A stretch of DNA of 64,000 bases from positions 21,635,574-21,699,573 of the forward strand of contig NC_049985.1 in assembly GCF_000003815.2 (NCBI RefSeq), in the 5' to 3' direction. The position numbers and the translations under genes are program-made. The notes below the pieces were generated by a model. The model saw nothing but the letters and a program-made list of their open reading frames with translations. It was not told where the DNA came from and ran no database searches. Source of the stretch: Branchiostoma floridae (taxonomy: Eukaryota > Chordata > Leptocardii > Amphioxiformes > Branchiostomatidae). Of the stretch, positions 33,208 through 44,246 are shown piece after piece (the stretch's first letter is position 1; every line of letters starts with the position of its first letter).

Positions 33208-34014
33208 ATGAAGACCAGGTTGAGTGAAGACGGCACCAAACTTGTAGCCACGTTCGAGCTCAGTCCGTTCCACTTCGATCGCACAGGCGTCCTGACACCG
33301 TGGATCCTCTCGCACATGATCAACATTCCGGGAGCTGAGAGGTCCGAGTTTTTCCGCATCCCCGGTTACTCGGAGACAGCCACTAGTTTCCTACGTTACC
33401 AAGAGTTCCATCTCCAACCCGCGTACTACACTGACGTGGGAACCAACTCCACTGTAGAGGTTGTGGCTGAGATTGGGCACGTTGGCAAGTCATCATATGT
33501 CTTCAAGGGGAATGTTCGTCTTGGAACTGACTCCAAGGACAGCATATGTGTCTTTAACACACAGCTGGTCCATGTGGATATGTCGAGTCGGCAACCCATC
33601 GCCCTTCCACAACATCTGCGGAGGAAGAGAAAAGGCCCCCGGCCAACATTTGACCTGTCGCCAGTGTCGCCAAATACTCCAATGTATTCTCACAAGTTTA
33701 GCATTGTTGAGAGTGATATAGATGAAAACGGGCATACTAACCAGTCCGTTTTCATACGACTCTGTTCCGACACTGCTGCTCTTGGTACGAAGACAGGTTG
33801 CTACCCATCGCTATCTGGGGACGTGTTGAAGTATCGTGTGAAGAAAATTGCCATGTTGTATCAGGAAGAATCTCTAGTGGGAGATATGTTAGAAGTGAAA
33901 TCATGGGAAATCTCGTCCAAGCCTGTGTCCCTGGGATTCCAAGTCAAAAGAGGGGCAGATGATATAGTGCGCTGTTTGTTTGAATTGTATGAAGAAAAGA
34001 GAGCAAAACTTTAA
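33208..34014 (+). CDS. Intronless double-hotdog acyl-thioesterase-like protein, gene 3
   Basis: Single-exon frame of 268 residues. The C-terminal half (about 150-268) is almost the same as gene 2, including SDIDENGHTNQSVF with the thioesterase-type Asn, His and Asn. The N-terminal half is clearly more diverged (LTPWILSHMINIPGAERSE). This uneven similarity fits partial gene conversion or different constraint on the two hotdog units. Start and end (MKTRLSEDG, KRAKL) match the family. AATAAA lies at 34171. Possible function: hydrolysis of an acyl-CoA or acyl-ACP-like thioester in the cytosol, since no targeting peptide is evident. Confidence 0.78.
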   Translation: MKTRLSEDGTKLVATFELSPFHFDRTGVLTPWILSHMINIPGAERSEFFRIPGYSETATSFLRYQEFHLQPAYYTDVGTNSTVEVVAEIGHVGKSSYVFKGNVRLGTDSKDSICVFNTQLVHVDMSSRQPIALPQHLRRKRKGPRPTFDLSPVSPNTPMYSHKFSIVESDIDENGHTNQSVFIRLCSDTAALGTKTGCYPSLSGDVLKYRVKKIAMLYQEESLVGDMLEVKSWEISSKPVSLGFQVKRGADDIVRCLFELYEEKRAKL

Positions 34015-34224
34015 AAATAGATAAAAGTTTTGACAAAGATTTAAACAAACATACACACAACTAAAGTTCAATTAGCTTGGAGAATCTTTTGAGACGAACT
34101 CTGTCTTTTTGTCATAAAGTTGTAATCCACACTCGCCGAGATCGTCTAGAAGTTAATTCTTGATGTATGAAATAAAACTGTCGCCAACAATTGTAAATAT
34201 TGTCTGTCCCTTGTGGTATGTGTT

Positions 34225-35295
34225 TAATTACCTCCATAAAATGTCATGGAGGTTATATTTTACCCCGCGTTTGTGTGTCTGTGGTGTGTGTAAACAAGAT
34301 AACTCAAGAACGGCTGGGTGGATTGGTTTGATACTTGATGTGTTGGTAGGGTGTGATGAAAGCTGGAAATGATTAGATTTTGGGCCCCCTAGCAGCTCCC
34401 CTTGGTACTGCAGCGCAACTTCCGGTTTTGCTATCTTGGTGTTCTGAACATGCTATGGTCACGATTTTTAAGTATTAGATAGCTCTTGTGCTCAGGAAGA
34501 AATGACATAAGTTTGGGCCCCCTAGCGTCTAGTTTTGGGATAGCAGGGGCATTTTTGTCAAAAACTTCTGAAGACGATAACTCAAGAAGGGAACAGCGGA
34601 TTTTCATGATTTTTGGTATGTAGGTACCTTAGACAATGTTGTACAAGATAAAGTACTAATTATGCAAAATAGGAGTACATTTGCATGATTAATGAGAATA
34701 TTCTATCATAGCAGTTTTTTCAATGTATCTCTCGTCTCAGATGTGATATGGTCGTGACATTTGGGTGGTAGATAACTTTTAACGTCATGACAAAGTGGGG
34801 AAAGTTTCAGTCCCCTAACATTTAATTGTGAAACTGCAGGGGTGTTTTTGTCAAGACACTCCAAAGAGGATAACTGCAGAAAGGAACGACGGATTGCCTG
34901 CATTTTAGGTATGCAAGTAGCTTGGGCAAAGATGTTCATAATGATATGCATTTTATGCAAATGAGGAATTAATTTGCATAATTAATGAGGAAATTGTATG
35001 ATTCCATTATTTGCAATAACTGGACTTCGATAAATGTAACACTTGTTAATTATAATCGGTGGAACATATGCAGATATCAAATATGCAAATGAGGAACTTA
35101 CTTGCATAATTTATGCAAAAATTGCAAATAACTTAATGATTGATGATCTGAATTGGGAATTTTACTTGTGACATGTGTACTGTACGTTATTCAATGATGA
35201 ACAACACCATGCATAAATCATGTTAATATTAAGTCATTTGCATGAAATTAACAAGAGCTTTAAATGTTCATGGAGGTATGAGGTCGCCGAACTCT
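34225..35295. repeat. Long copy of an unclassified dispersed repeat
   Basis: Starts near TTACCTCCAT, contains GGAGGTTATATTTTACCCC, AACAAGATAACTCAAGAACGG and several CTGCAG-GGGG cores. It ends CATGGAGGTATGAGGTCGCC then GAACTCTAGTTTGTT. Related to 14711-15850. Internal parts recur (GATAACTC/GATAACTG words near 34301, 34579, 34868), so it may itself be compound. Confidence 0.45.
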
Positions 35296-35600
35296 AGTTT
35301 GTTAATGTGTGTGCTTGTGTATTACATAGGCGGGTAACAATAATGAGTCTGCATTCGAAAACGTACTTATACTTGTGTCCTCATTCACCTTGCTCTTTGC
35401 AAACCTCTGGAAGCTTACACAAGACCACAGTATTAGCTAAAAATATAGCACCACAACGACAGTGGATAATAGCAGACAAGCTCCCCTCCGGTCTCATGCA
35501 AACTCTTAACTGATTATGAGTGGTACACGCAAATCAGACACTGTCAACCTGACGGAAAAAGAATTACAAAAATCAAAATTGTATCAAGAAGTTTCAAAAC

Positions 35601-35783
35601 TTTATTTGATACATCAACATATGGGTAACAGTCTCAATAACGTTACAGTCTCGTCGAGAGAGCACAGTTGTCTAGGACACCATGGATATCTTCCTAAAGC
35701 TTTGCCCTCTTCTGTTCAAAGAATTCAAACAAACAGCGGACAATGTCATCCTCTCCTCTTTTGACTAGGAATCCCAAAGAAAC
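35601..35783 (-). pseudogene. 3' remnant of a hotdog gene (minus strand)
   Basis: On the minus strand, 35783 down to 35694 encodes the last 29 residues of the hotdog family (GFLVKRGEDDIVRCLFEFF, ending KRAKL) and a TAG. Downstream there is a recognisable 3' UTR (CTCGACGAGAC, as after gene 2) and an AATAAA (complement of 35601-35606). Nothing upstream of residue V in this frame matches, so only the 3' end remains. Confidence 0.75.
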
Positions 35784-36087
35784 TGCGATTTAATACTACC
35801 GGACCCGCAAGAAGCCCCGATAGAAATGGGATGACATTCAGGCTTTTAAATGGGAAATCGTCATGTCGGTCAGGAACCTACTAGTATTCGAAACAACCAT
35901 TCGAAACTGCCGTGCCGATTCTGCGATTTCCAGCGCAATTTCAACTATAAGTCAGCCAAAATTACATCCAGTGTACAAAAAACAACAATATAACATTCCT
36001 ACCAAGGTTGATATCCCTACCAAGAGTTATGCTAGTCAAATAAAGAGGGGCTTTTCTCGAACATCCTATGACTTGGCCTCCTCGACG

Positions 36088-36186
36088 TGAATGTCCGCCA
36101 TCTTGAATGTCAAAGGTCATCAGCCTACTGTACACAGTGTACACATAGTGTTCCGGCTGGACGGACCGGCTCTCACCGTTTTTGGT
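36088..36186 (+). promoter_or_regulatory. Possible promoter and 5' UTR exon, perhaps for the ASB8-like gene
   Basis: CCGCCATCTTGAATGTCAAAGG resembles a YY1 site and matches the segment at 33049. About 90 bp later TTTTTGGTAAGATTTG could be a splice donor. The ASB8-like coding exon at 38557 is preceded by an acceptor (CACAG at 38541), so it needs an upstream exon, and this is one candidate. Confidence 0.25.
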
Positions 36187-36189
36187 AAG

Positions 36190-36780
36190 ATTTGTGTTTA
36201 TTTCTACCGGTCAACAGCAAAATGCTTACACCATTGATAGAAAGAACGTCTTCTGGCAATGTAGATGGTGTTTGGCATGGGTTAACTGGTCGATATTTTG
36301 TAGGAATCGCCGGGTATTTAGAGTCAGCTGACTTCATAATTTGCAGCTGCCCCTTCCTAATACTAGAAATAAACACAGGGTTTTATGAAAATAATGCTAT
36401 GCAAAAGACGTTTGGGGAAGTCATAACAAGTCGCAGTTTCTTAATTGAGTCATTATGCAGGTTGGAGTTGTATTCACCTTTTATTATTTGGACGGATATC
36501 GCTTCAGTGTATGCACAGTGGGGGGAGGGGCTGTGTGTCAGAAACAACAACAACAAAATTGTAATGTGTATAATTACAACAAGATTATGGTCACATGACG
36601 GACTACTGTAAGCAGAAATTCTGGCAGTCCAGGCTAGGTACAAGATAAAAGCTCCTTTGTAGCTTGGTAACTGATAAAAAAGGAGAAATGCTAGATTGTG
36701 TATTTTCACACAGGCCAGTCTATTTAAATTCTTGTGCACCAGCTCAAACGAACTGAGGCATTATTTAGGGTCAGCTAAAG
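36190..36780. other. Stretch without a recognised feature
   Basis: A 139-codon open frame (36192-36611) has no recognisable motif and is probably chance. Confidence 0.35.
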
Positions 36781-36789
36781 GTCAATAAT

Positions 36790-37495
36790 AGCCACGGGGT
36801 TATTGACAGGAACATCCTGTCAATCTGGTACAAAAATAAAGATCTTTATTGACAGGATAAAAAGGAATGAGTTTGAGACAGTCAGCCCCTATTTGATCAG
36901 TTGCTGATATGGTCTGCCAGTCCTACAGTACTGTAAATGCATTTAAGTTCGTGGGGATTTAAATTCGCGGTAGTGCGAAAATGGAGTGTACACAGTGGTT
37001 TTAAGGTTGCGGTATCATTATCTACTGTAGTCACATACTGTAATGGACAAATATTCGCGGTGATTTTAAGTTCGCAGTGAATTGGCAACCACGAAAACTG
37101 CAAACATAAAACCACCGCCAACATTTCTGCATTTACAGTAACTCTACACTACTCTACTCTAGTAGTATTGTGTTAAACTCATGAGCAGTGGGTCGAAGTT
37201 ACTTTTGTTTAGTCTTATTTTATTATTATATATTATTTATCATTAATACAGGGATATCCATGTAATGTTAGGTTTATGTAAGAGTTTATAGGGTTGACAG
37301 CCTGATAAGGTACCATTCACAAGATTATCAATTATTTTAAGGCTGTAATATTAATAAGGTATTCTGTGATTAGCTACGCAAACACATTCATTCCTGTCAA
37401 TATTGGGAAAAAAACTCTTATTGACAGGATCACCATTTCTATAGGGAAAATAGAATTCTTATTGACAGGAAAACCCATCAATAGCCTCAGCCTTA
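36790..37495. repeat. Cluster of TATTGACAGGA motifs in both orientations
   Basis: TATTGACAGGA or its complement occurs at about 36802, 36818, 36845, 37392, 37418 and 37457, on both sides of a nested MITE. The arrangement suggests the subterminal repeats of an older element. Confidence 0.45.
36931..37138. mobile_element. 208-bp MITE with TA target duplication
   Basis: Ends CTGTAAATGCA and TGCATTTACAG, flanked by TA on both sides (36929-36930 and 37139-37140). The interior contains complementary AAGTTCG/CGAAC-like and CGCGGT words. This is the form of a Tc1/mariner-type MITE. Confidence 0.7.
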
Positions 37496-37499
37496 TAAT

Positions 37500-38540
37500 A
37501 ATCTAACTCCTGATAAAATGAAATAGAATTTACAATGTTTGTATATATTTTGATTATTTTGCGTGTAGTGTGACTGTCTGCCACATATATTTGTTGACCC
37601 TTGCATATTGAAGTATGTTGATAAGTTGATATGATAGCAGGCTTTAAATATCAGTGAAAAACAACAACAAGTTTATTTTTATCAAGCTCCCACGGCAGCA
37701 CTGCATGGTGACATTCTGTGCCTTTCAGTCAGCATCTCTCTGTAAACACTCACGTCTAAAAGTGGGGAATAACTCAGGGGATCATATTGCCTCTGAGACT
37801 TGACCCATTGATTATGAAGGCTTTTTATGGTATTTATATAAGGTTGTCTCCAAGACCCAACCCTCCACCCTGGGATGGAAATTTGCTTGATGGGACAGAC
37901 AAAAAATTCACCTCAACTGACCCAAATTTCTCACTGAACCTCATGTCATGAAACTGGGGAAAATGTATTTCCAAAACATAAAAAATAAAAGATTTAATAA
38001 CAAAAATCAACATGGGCTCTTAATCAATGAGTGGGGCAAAAATAAAAACAGCTGGAGATGACCTTGCCTTTATGTGTAAGGAGATGGCCAAAGTACATAG
38101 AGAAATTGAGGTACTTATTTGCATATCTTGACCATTGTTTTACCTGCCTCTTTCTCTTCAATGCTGATTTTGATGGCCTTGACCTATGTTTTTTTTAAAA
38201 CTTTTAATAAAGTATTATGGCATTTGAATACTGCTCCATTTAAGGGAAGTACTAGTAGTATCTGAAGAACGTATAACTACATTTTATCTGTCAATGTTCA
38301 CAATACCAATTTGTTCCTAGAATTTATGAATGATCCAACCCATTTATAAATGATTTTGAAGATGTTGGACAATTTATCTCCCACTGAATATAGAAAAGAA
38401 GTCAGAAGTGGAAATAGAATAGATGTCATTTCCCTCTCAATTTATCTACATAAATGATATTTCCCTTCTTTCTTAAGTATGAAATTCTGTATACCACTGT
38501 TTTACACTGTTTGTAATAATATCACTGTATTGTTCCCACA
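37500..38540. other. Upstream or first-intron sequence of the ASB8-like gene
   Basis: AT-rich, with no repeat or RNA recognised. It ends in the acceptor CACAG at 38537-38541. Confidence 0.4.
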
Positions 38541-38556
38541 GCCTCCTGTATCTCCC

Positions 38557-40167
38557 ATGACCATGTGGTACATCATGGAGAACACCCAGACCTGTTACGA
38601 GCTGAACGAGAGGCTGATCCACGTGATCTGTGATTGGGAGATCTGTACCAAGGACGATGTGGAGGACCTGATCAACAAGGGCGCGGACATCAACTGTGTC
38701 CACGGGACTCTGCGCCCGCTACACTGCGCCTGTATGGTCAGTGATGCTCGCTGTGCGGAAATGCTCCTGGAGAGAGGAGCTGATGTAAGTATACTAACTC
38801 ACATCTCCATGTATTGTGTGGTGACATTCCATGTAAAAGCTCTAATGTCATACAATGTATCAGGGTTGTAATAACATTACATACAGGTGTTTCAGACCAG
38901 ATGATAATTGGGGTATCACACGGGCCTCTACATGTATTATGCACTCAGGTTTCCATCTAATATTTTGAATGCACTTTTGGTGCCAAGTGCGCTGCTGTCA
39001 AAAATTCAAATACTGGATTTGGCCATTGAAACTGAAGTCATTCCCATTTTTAAAATATTTAAGGATACCAAATTTCTGGCACATTTTGCATTGAAAGTTG
39101 CGCTTTTGGGTACATGCTAGGCAAGTCAGATCGCCCTAGGGCCTTTGGCAGATCTCTCAATAAATTTCATAGATAACGATCAAATCATTTAGGTTTTGAG
39201 TGTATTGTTGTCCTTTAACTTAAGTTAAGTCATACTTTTACGTCTTGCATCATACACTAGTTATGAAATCATAATTTCACACAACTTCACTTTTGGTTGC
39301 TGTATAGTCAAGATTTCGGTCTAGTGGAAAGGGAGCCTTTAGTTAGCAATTACTACAAGCCTTCATAAATCTTCATTTGCAGTGACAATGCAAGAGAAAC
39401 TGCAGGCAGTTTAAGTTTCTTTGTTATTTTGAACCAGTACTTGGGACCATTTGTAAGATAAGATGAACGTACTGCAAACTTATTGGCATTGTTATGAAGA
39501 TTTATTTTAGACGGGGATATTTCTGTTGCAGGTAAATTCCAAGGATGGCTATGGCCGTACAGCTCTTCACTATGCTGCTGAGAAAGACTCCAACTGTGTC
39601 TCCATCCTCCTACAGCACGGAGCGTTCATCAACGCACCCGACGGGAACCAAGACACACCCCTGCACTGGGCTGCCTTCCGCAACAACGCTCCGTGTCTTA
39701 AAGTCCTCCTTCAACACGGAGCTACAGTCAACTCCTTAGACTACAACAGCGACACCCCTCTCAGTTGGGCGTCTATGAAGGGGAACCTCGAAGCCGTGGA
39801 AATCCTCTTACAGTACGGCGCCGAAGTCCAGACCGAAAACTACAACGGGTATTCGCCGGTGTACCGGGCTTCTCTCATCCAGGCTCGTGGGCTGAACAAC
39901 ACAAACGACGACGAGAGCCTGAACTTACTGATCCGAGCGTCGGGACAGTTTGACCTCCGGAACGACAATGGACAGATGCCCAATGAAATTGTGAGGGACA
40001 ACCAGCTTTGCGACAGGCTTCTAGAGCTGTCCAACAACCCAAGGACTCTTAAGGACCTCTGCTTATACAAGATAAGGAAATCTATAGGAGAGACTTATCT
40101 CCCGAAAGCTGTGAAGAAGTTACCACTTCCGGAGTACCTGAAGAGATTTCTTTGTCTGAAGAATTGA
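38557..40167 (+). CDS. ASB8: Ankyrin repeat and SOCS box protein 8-like
   Basis: CDS join(38557..38784, 39532..40167), 287 residues, close to the length of vertebrate ASB8. It starts MTMWYIMENTQ, close to the ASB8 N-terminus, then at least four ankyrin repeats from about residue 50 to 185 (GTLRPLHCACMVSDA, GRTALHYAAEKD, DTPLHWAAFRNN, DTPLSWASMKGN). A C-terminal SOCS box follows at about 245-287 (LPLPEYLKRFLCLKN). In vertebrates ASB proteins dock Elongin B/C and Cullin-5 through the SOCS box and bind substrates through the ankyrin repeats, so a ubiquitin-ligase receptor role is predicted. The single intron separates repeats, and a 5' UTR exon is expected upstream (acceptor at 38541). Possible AATAAA at 40865. 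A complete, ordinary orthologue candidate. Confidence 0.88.
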
Positions 40168-42140
40168 TGACACCTTCATCTGCTATCTTAATGCTAGCAG
40201 ACTGGGATTTAAGCAAAATTGTTTTAACTGTATATTGATAAACCTAACACAGATGTACTAAACAGATGTACTAATATTAATATTGTTGTTGGGAAGATAT
40301 GACCAAGGAGCTCCTTGATATGACCAAGTCTTCAAATTCTTTGTTCCATTATGGGGAATGAACTACTCCAATAGGGTACATAATATTATGTATGTTTTTG
40401 AATGAATAACCCCCCTCCCACCTTTTTCTGTTTTAGACATGCAGTTTTGCTTGTGAGATTTTATTTTTAGGGCACCCCCTTTGATTTTATAGGTTTTAAA
40501 ACTGTAGATCCAGGGTTTGATGATTATATTTATGACTATAAACGTTAACTATTGTGACTCTGATTACTGATGTATAATCTTTGCAACTGAAAGTGGTGTA
40601 ACTGTAGCTGGCAAATATGAGAGAGCATGACATTCCTATTGCAACTGTGACAACTCACTCTACTGCACAAAATTGCACTATAGGAAATTGTGCCAACTCT
40701 GCAAATCTGTGCGATGCATTTGCGTATGAAGCCCAGATGAGCCAACAAAATGGCCGTGCCCAATATGGCACATTTTCAGTTTTCAGATTACTTTATTTAA
40801 AATTGCAGTGTTACCAATAACATCGTACAATTGATAAAAATTCATCAAGAAGGGGTTTGCATTGAATAAAAGCATGTTAACATTTTGGGCCACTTCAGGC
40901 AAAAAATTTTGCGGGTTTGCAAGTCTGTTTTCAATATCTGGCGCAATTTGGAGCAGTCAAATTGAGATATCTGTTAGACGTGCATGTCAGTGAATATGTC
41001 AGTTCTATACTACATTATTTTGGAATGTATACCTTTTGCACTGACCTAAGCCCTATATTACTCCTAGATATCGCTGAAGAAAGAACAGATGTTTGGCTAT
41101 AGTTCACTTCTGACAAGACAAGATACAGGCCAAAAGTATCTTTTTAATTGGACTGATGTCATGCATATTTCTCAAAGTGCCCTGGCAGACAAAAAAGATA
41201 ACCGTTGTATTCGGAGACTCCTATTTGTAGTTTAAAGGTAATGGGTAGATTGCAGGATGGCCAAAACATATTTTAAGCAAGTAACAAGGTGTGTACTCTA
41301 AGCTTAAAGGACGTCTAATGCAACTTTCTGGATTTTCCACAAATCAATGTATGATGTACATTTGCACAAGCCACATGGCAAAGTGGTCTCTTGAACAGAC
41401 ATGTATTAGCTCTTATATCATTCTCAGTTACATTTTCAAAGAATATGGTAAAAAATCTGAGTCAGTTCAACCTGTTTTAAGGATTTGGATGCAAAATTAT
41501 TTCAAGTTGAATGTTGTTTTATTTTATAACAAAATGTTGTGTGATGTAAATATATTCAAAGATATAACCATACTAAAAGTATTGTCTGCCTAATATGTTG
41601 GCATTGTATACTAGCCATGTCAATACATGTACTAATAAATCTTATAAATACTTATACCTGAAGAGATGACTATGAATGTTTAGTATAGATCATATCACAA
41701 TTCTTTCTATACTAGTAAACAACTACCCACGCACCAAATGTCATTACAATCCATCAACAGCTTCTTGTGCCATGTTGCTTTAAATTTAAACCCACAGACC
41801 TTTAAGTTCAGAACTTTTGAAATTTTGGCGCCAAAATTTTACAATATACATGTATCCCTTTAAATTAAAACCCGCAAACACAACTACATAGCAACAAACG
41901 TTGTCGAAAACATACACCTCTTGAAATTTTGGAATCAATAGGCCATAGAGTGGTATCAACTAACACAACAAAGAAAAATAATAGGAATAAAAGAAATAAC
42001 TTAAACTTTGGTTTTAAAAAGACCTGAACATATTGCAAAGACCAAGCGTACAGCTAAACAAGTTACACGATCTTCGCGTTCTACGTATACCTACGCCATA
42101 CATGTTCTAGAACAACTTAAATCGTCATTGTTTAATTCCC
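40168..42140. other. ASB8-like 3' UTR and spacer to the RGS22-like gene
   Basis: AT-rich. Candidate polyadenylation signals at 40865 and about 41633. No other gene or repeat was recognised. Confidence 0.4.
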
Positions 42141-42161
42141 TCTTGTGACATTGTCACATTA

Positions 42162-42169
42162 TGACGTCA
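42162..42169 (+). promoter_or_regulatory. Full CRE palindrome TGACGTCA
   Basis: A perfect CREB/CREM/ATF consensus 48 bp upstream of the RGS22-like ATG (42217). Vertebrate RGS22 is testis-enriched and CREM drives many testis genes, so the site is plausible. Function is inferred. Confidence 0.4.
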
Positions 42170-42216
42170 CAATTTGTTATTCCTTTTTACGACATATCAA
42201 AACCATCAGAAGAAAA

Positions 42217-44213
42217 ATGCCTGTCTTGAAGCTAAGCTCGGAACCTCCAGATGTTAATTTAGACAATTTGGAGTTGTTTTTGGATAACGATGCGCTGTTC
42301 GTGGAATATTTCAACGCCTTCCTCGGCCTGCCGTCCTTTGCCTTGCGGCTTCGCTACAACGCCGAGGCCGGGGCTTTCGACATGGTCGGGGGAGGGTGCT
42401 GGGCTTGTCGGGCCATGCGGGCCATGAACAGGGGGGAGAACCCGACTCCGTTCTTACGGGAGAGCCGGCGAGCCAGCAGGGAAGGTGGGTCGGTTTTGGT
42501 CGTATACTGGTATATATAGAACCTAAACAACTTTTACAAGCTACATGACTACCAGTTCAAGCAAATCACCACTAGAACACTATACAGAGACGGGTCATTC
42601 TTGCCAAGAACAATCAAGGACTGGAATTGTTTACCAGCAGTGGCAGTCGAGGCCGCCACAGTAGACACATTTGTGCCTCGGGCCCCTGCTTCATAACAGC
42701 CTACCTAAGACAACTGACGGATTCAAGGGTATCGACCATGGACTGTTAATGGACTAACGAGTATTACGTCTACAAGTGCGAGCGTCACCACCCCCCAAAT
42801 ATGCCAGTATAATCTTCTTCAAGATTGTGGGCATCAACGGGAAGAAGAAGAAGACATGCTATCACTTAACCACTTGTAGTATAGAGTATGGAACACATTT
42901 TTCTGTTCCCGATCTATCAAACTGGAGTTTTTCTTTACACAACTAGTGATGTCTTAACTGCTTATGTTTCAGTGCCTATCAGACAGCTTCTACATGTAAC
43001 TGAAGAACTGCTTCTCGCCGCTATAAGTACCCGATGTAGGTGGCGCTTTTGCGGCGAGAACACAGCCCCAAACGTGGCTAAGTTTGTATCCCCTCGTCCC
43101 GTTTCATCCATAGGGTCTAATAGGCATAGAAACGTATAAAGCGGGTGAGACATTAAGTGGTCGTGTTAAAGGAAATACTCTCCAAGCAGAGGTTGGTGGA
43201 AAAAATCGTGACCTTTTCCTTTCATATCTTTTTTTTCTATGAAAGGAAAAGGTCACGATTTTTCCCACCAACCTCTGCTTGGAGAGTAAAAGGAAACTCC
43301 AACATCCTATGTTCTACCAACCTGATAACATTATTTTCTTTTCCAATATGCTATTCAGATGACTCGTTGGGAGCACAGCTGGACAAACTGCAGGGACTGG
43401 TTTGGATCAAGGTCCACCGCCTTCCCGCCTTCCTACAGAGCAGGTACTACTCCAAGTACCGCCTGGCCAAGCTACTGTCCCAGGTAACCTTAGTATAGTT
43501 CATCCAAAGATTTCTTATGACTTTGAAGAGCTCAAGGAGCCGTAACTCTAACACTAGCTATTGAAAGGACCGTTTGAACCACCTGTTATGAGCTTAGGGT
43601 ACGGTTGCATAGTTTTTACGTCGCCATCTTAGTACGATTGAAAAACTATTGTTTTCTAGACATATTCATGAACGTGTCCTGTAAATGCAACTAGTTTGTT
43701 TACGATGACGTTTAGGTTCTTACCAGTGGTTGATTGTGTCATAGCCTACTTCCAAACTGTAAAACATCAAACTCGACTTTCGACGATTGCTAGTACTCAG
43801 CGCACCAGCGGACGCATTTAATCTATTTCATTTTATTTTAGCAGGGTAAAATCACAGTAGCTAAGGCATTTCCCATACAGATATAAAATGCATGTTTGTT
43901 ATATCGGGTGTTTAAAAAGCTCGAGGACTCATTGCTCTAACGACCTGTCCTAACAACATTATGAAACCTCCAGGTGCCCGCCTGTACCTCCGGTCTGTAC
44001 CTACATGTAGACCCAGACTACAGACCATGGGCCCCGCGGTACAGTCTGGAGGACACAGAGGATGACTCCGCTAAGGACACCATCAACGACGAAGATGTAG
44101 AATTTGACAAGTAATTTGCATTCATTACATTAGATGTATTCCTGTGTTTTTTCCTTATTTCTCGACTTCATTGAGCTAAGCGTTGCATTACGAAACAAGG
44201 TCTGTCTGTCTGT

Positions 44214-44246
<33 letters not shown>

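Noticed and set aside
36192-36611. 139-codon plus-strand frame as a gene
   Set aside because: No recognisable domain, no repeat in the window and no splice context. Likely chance.
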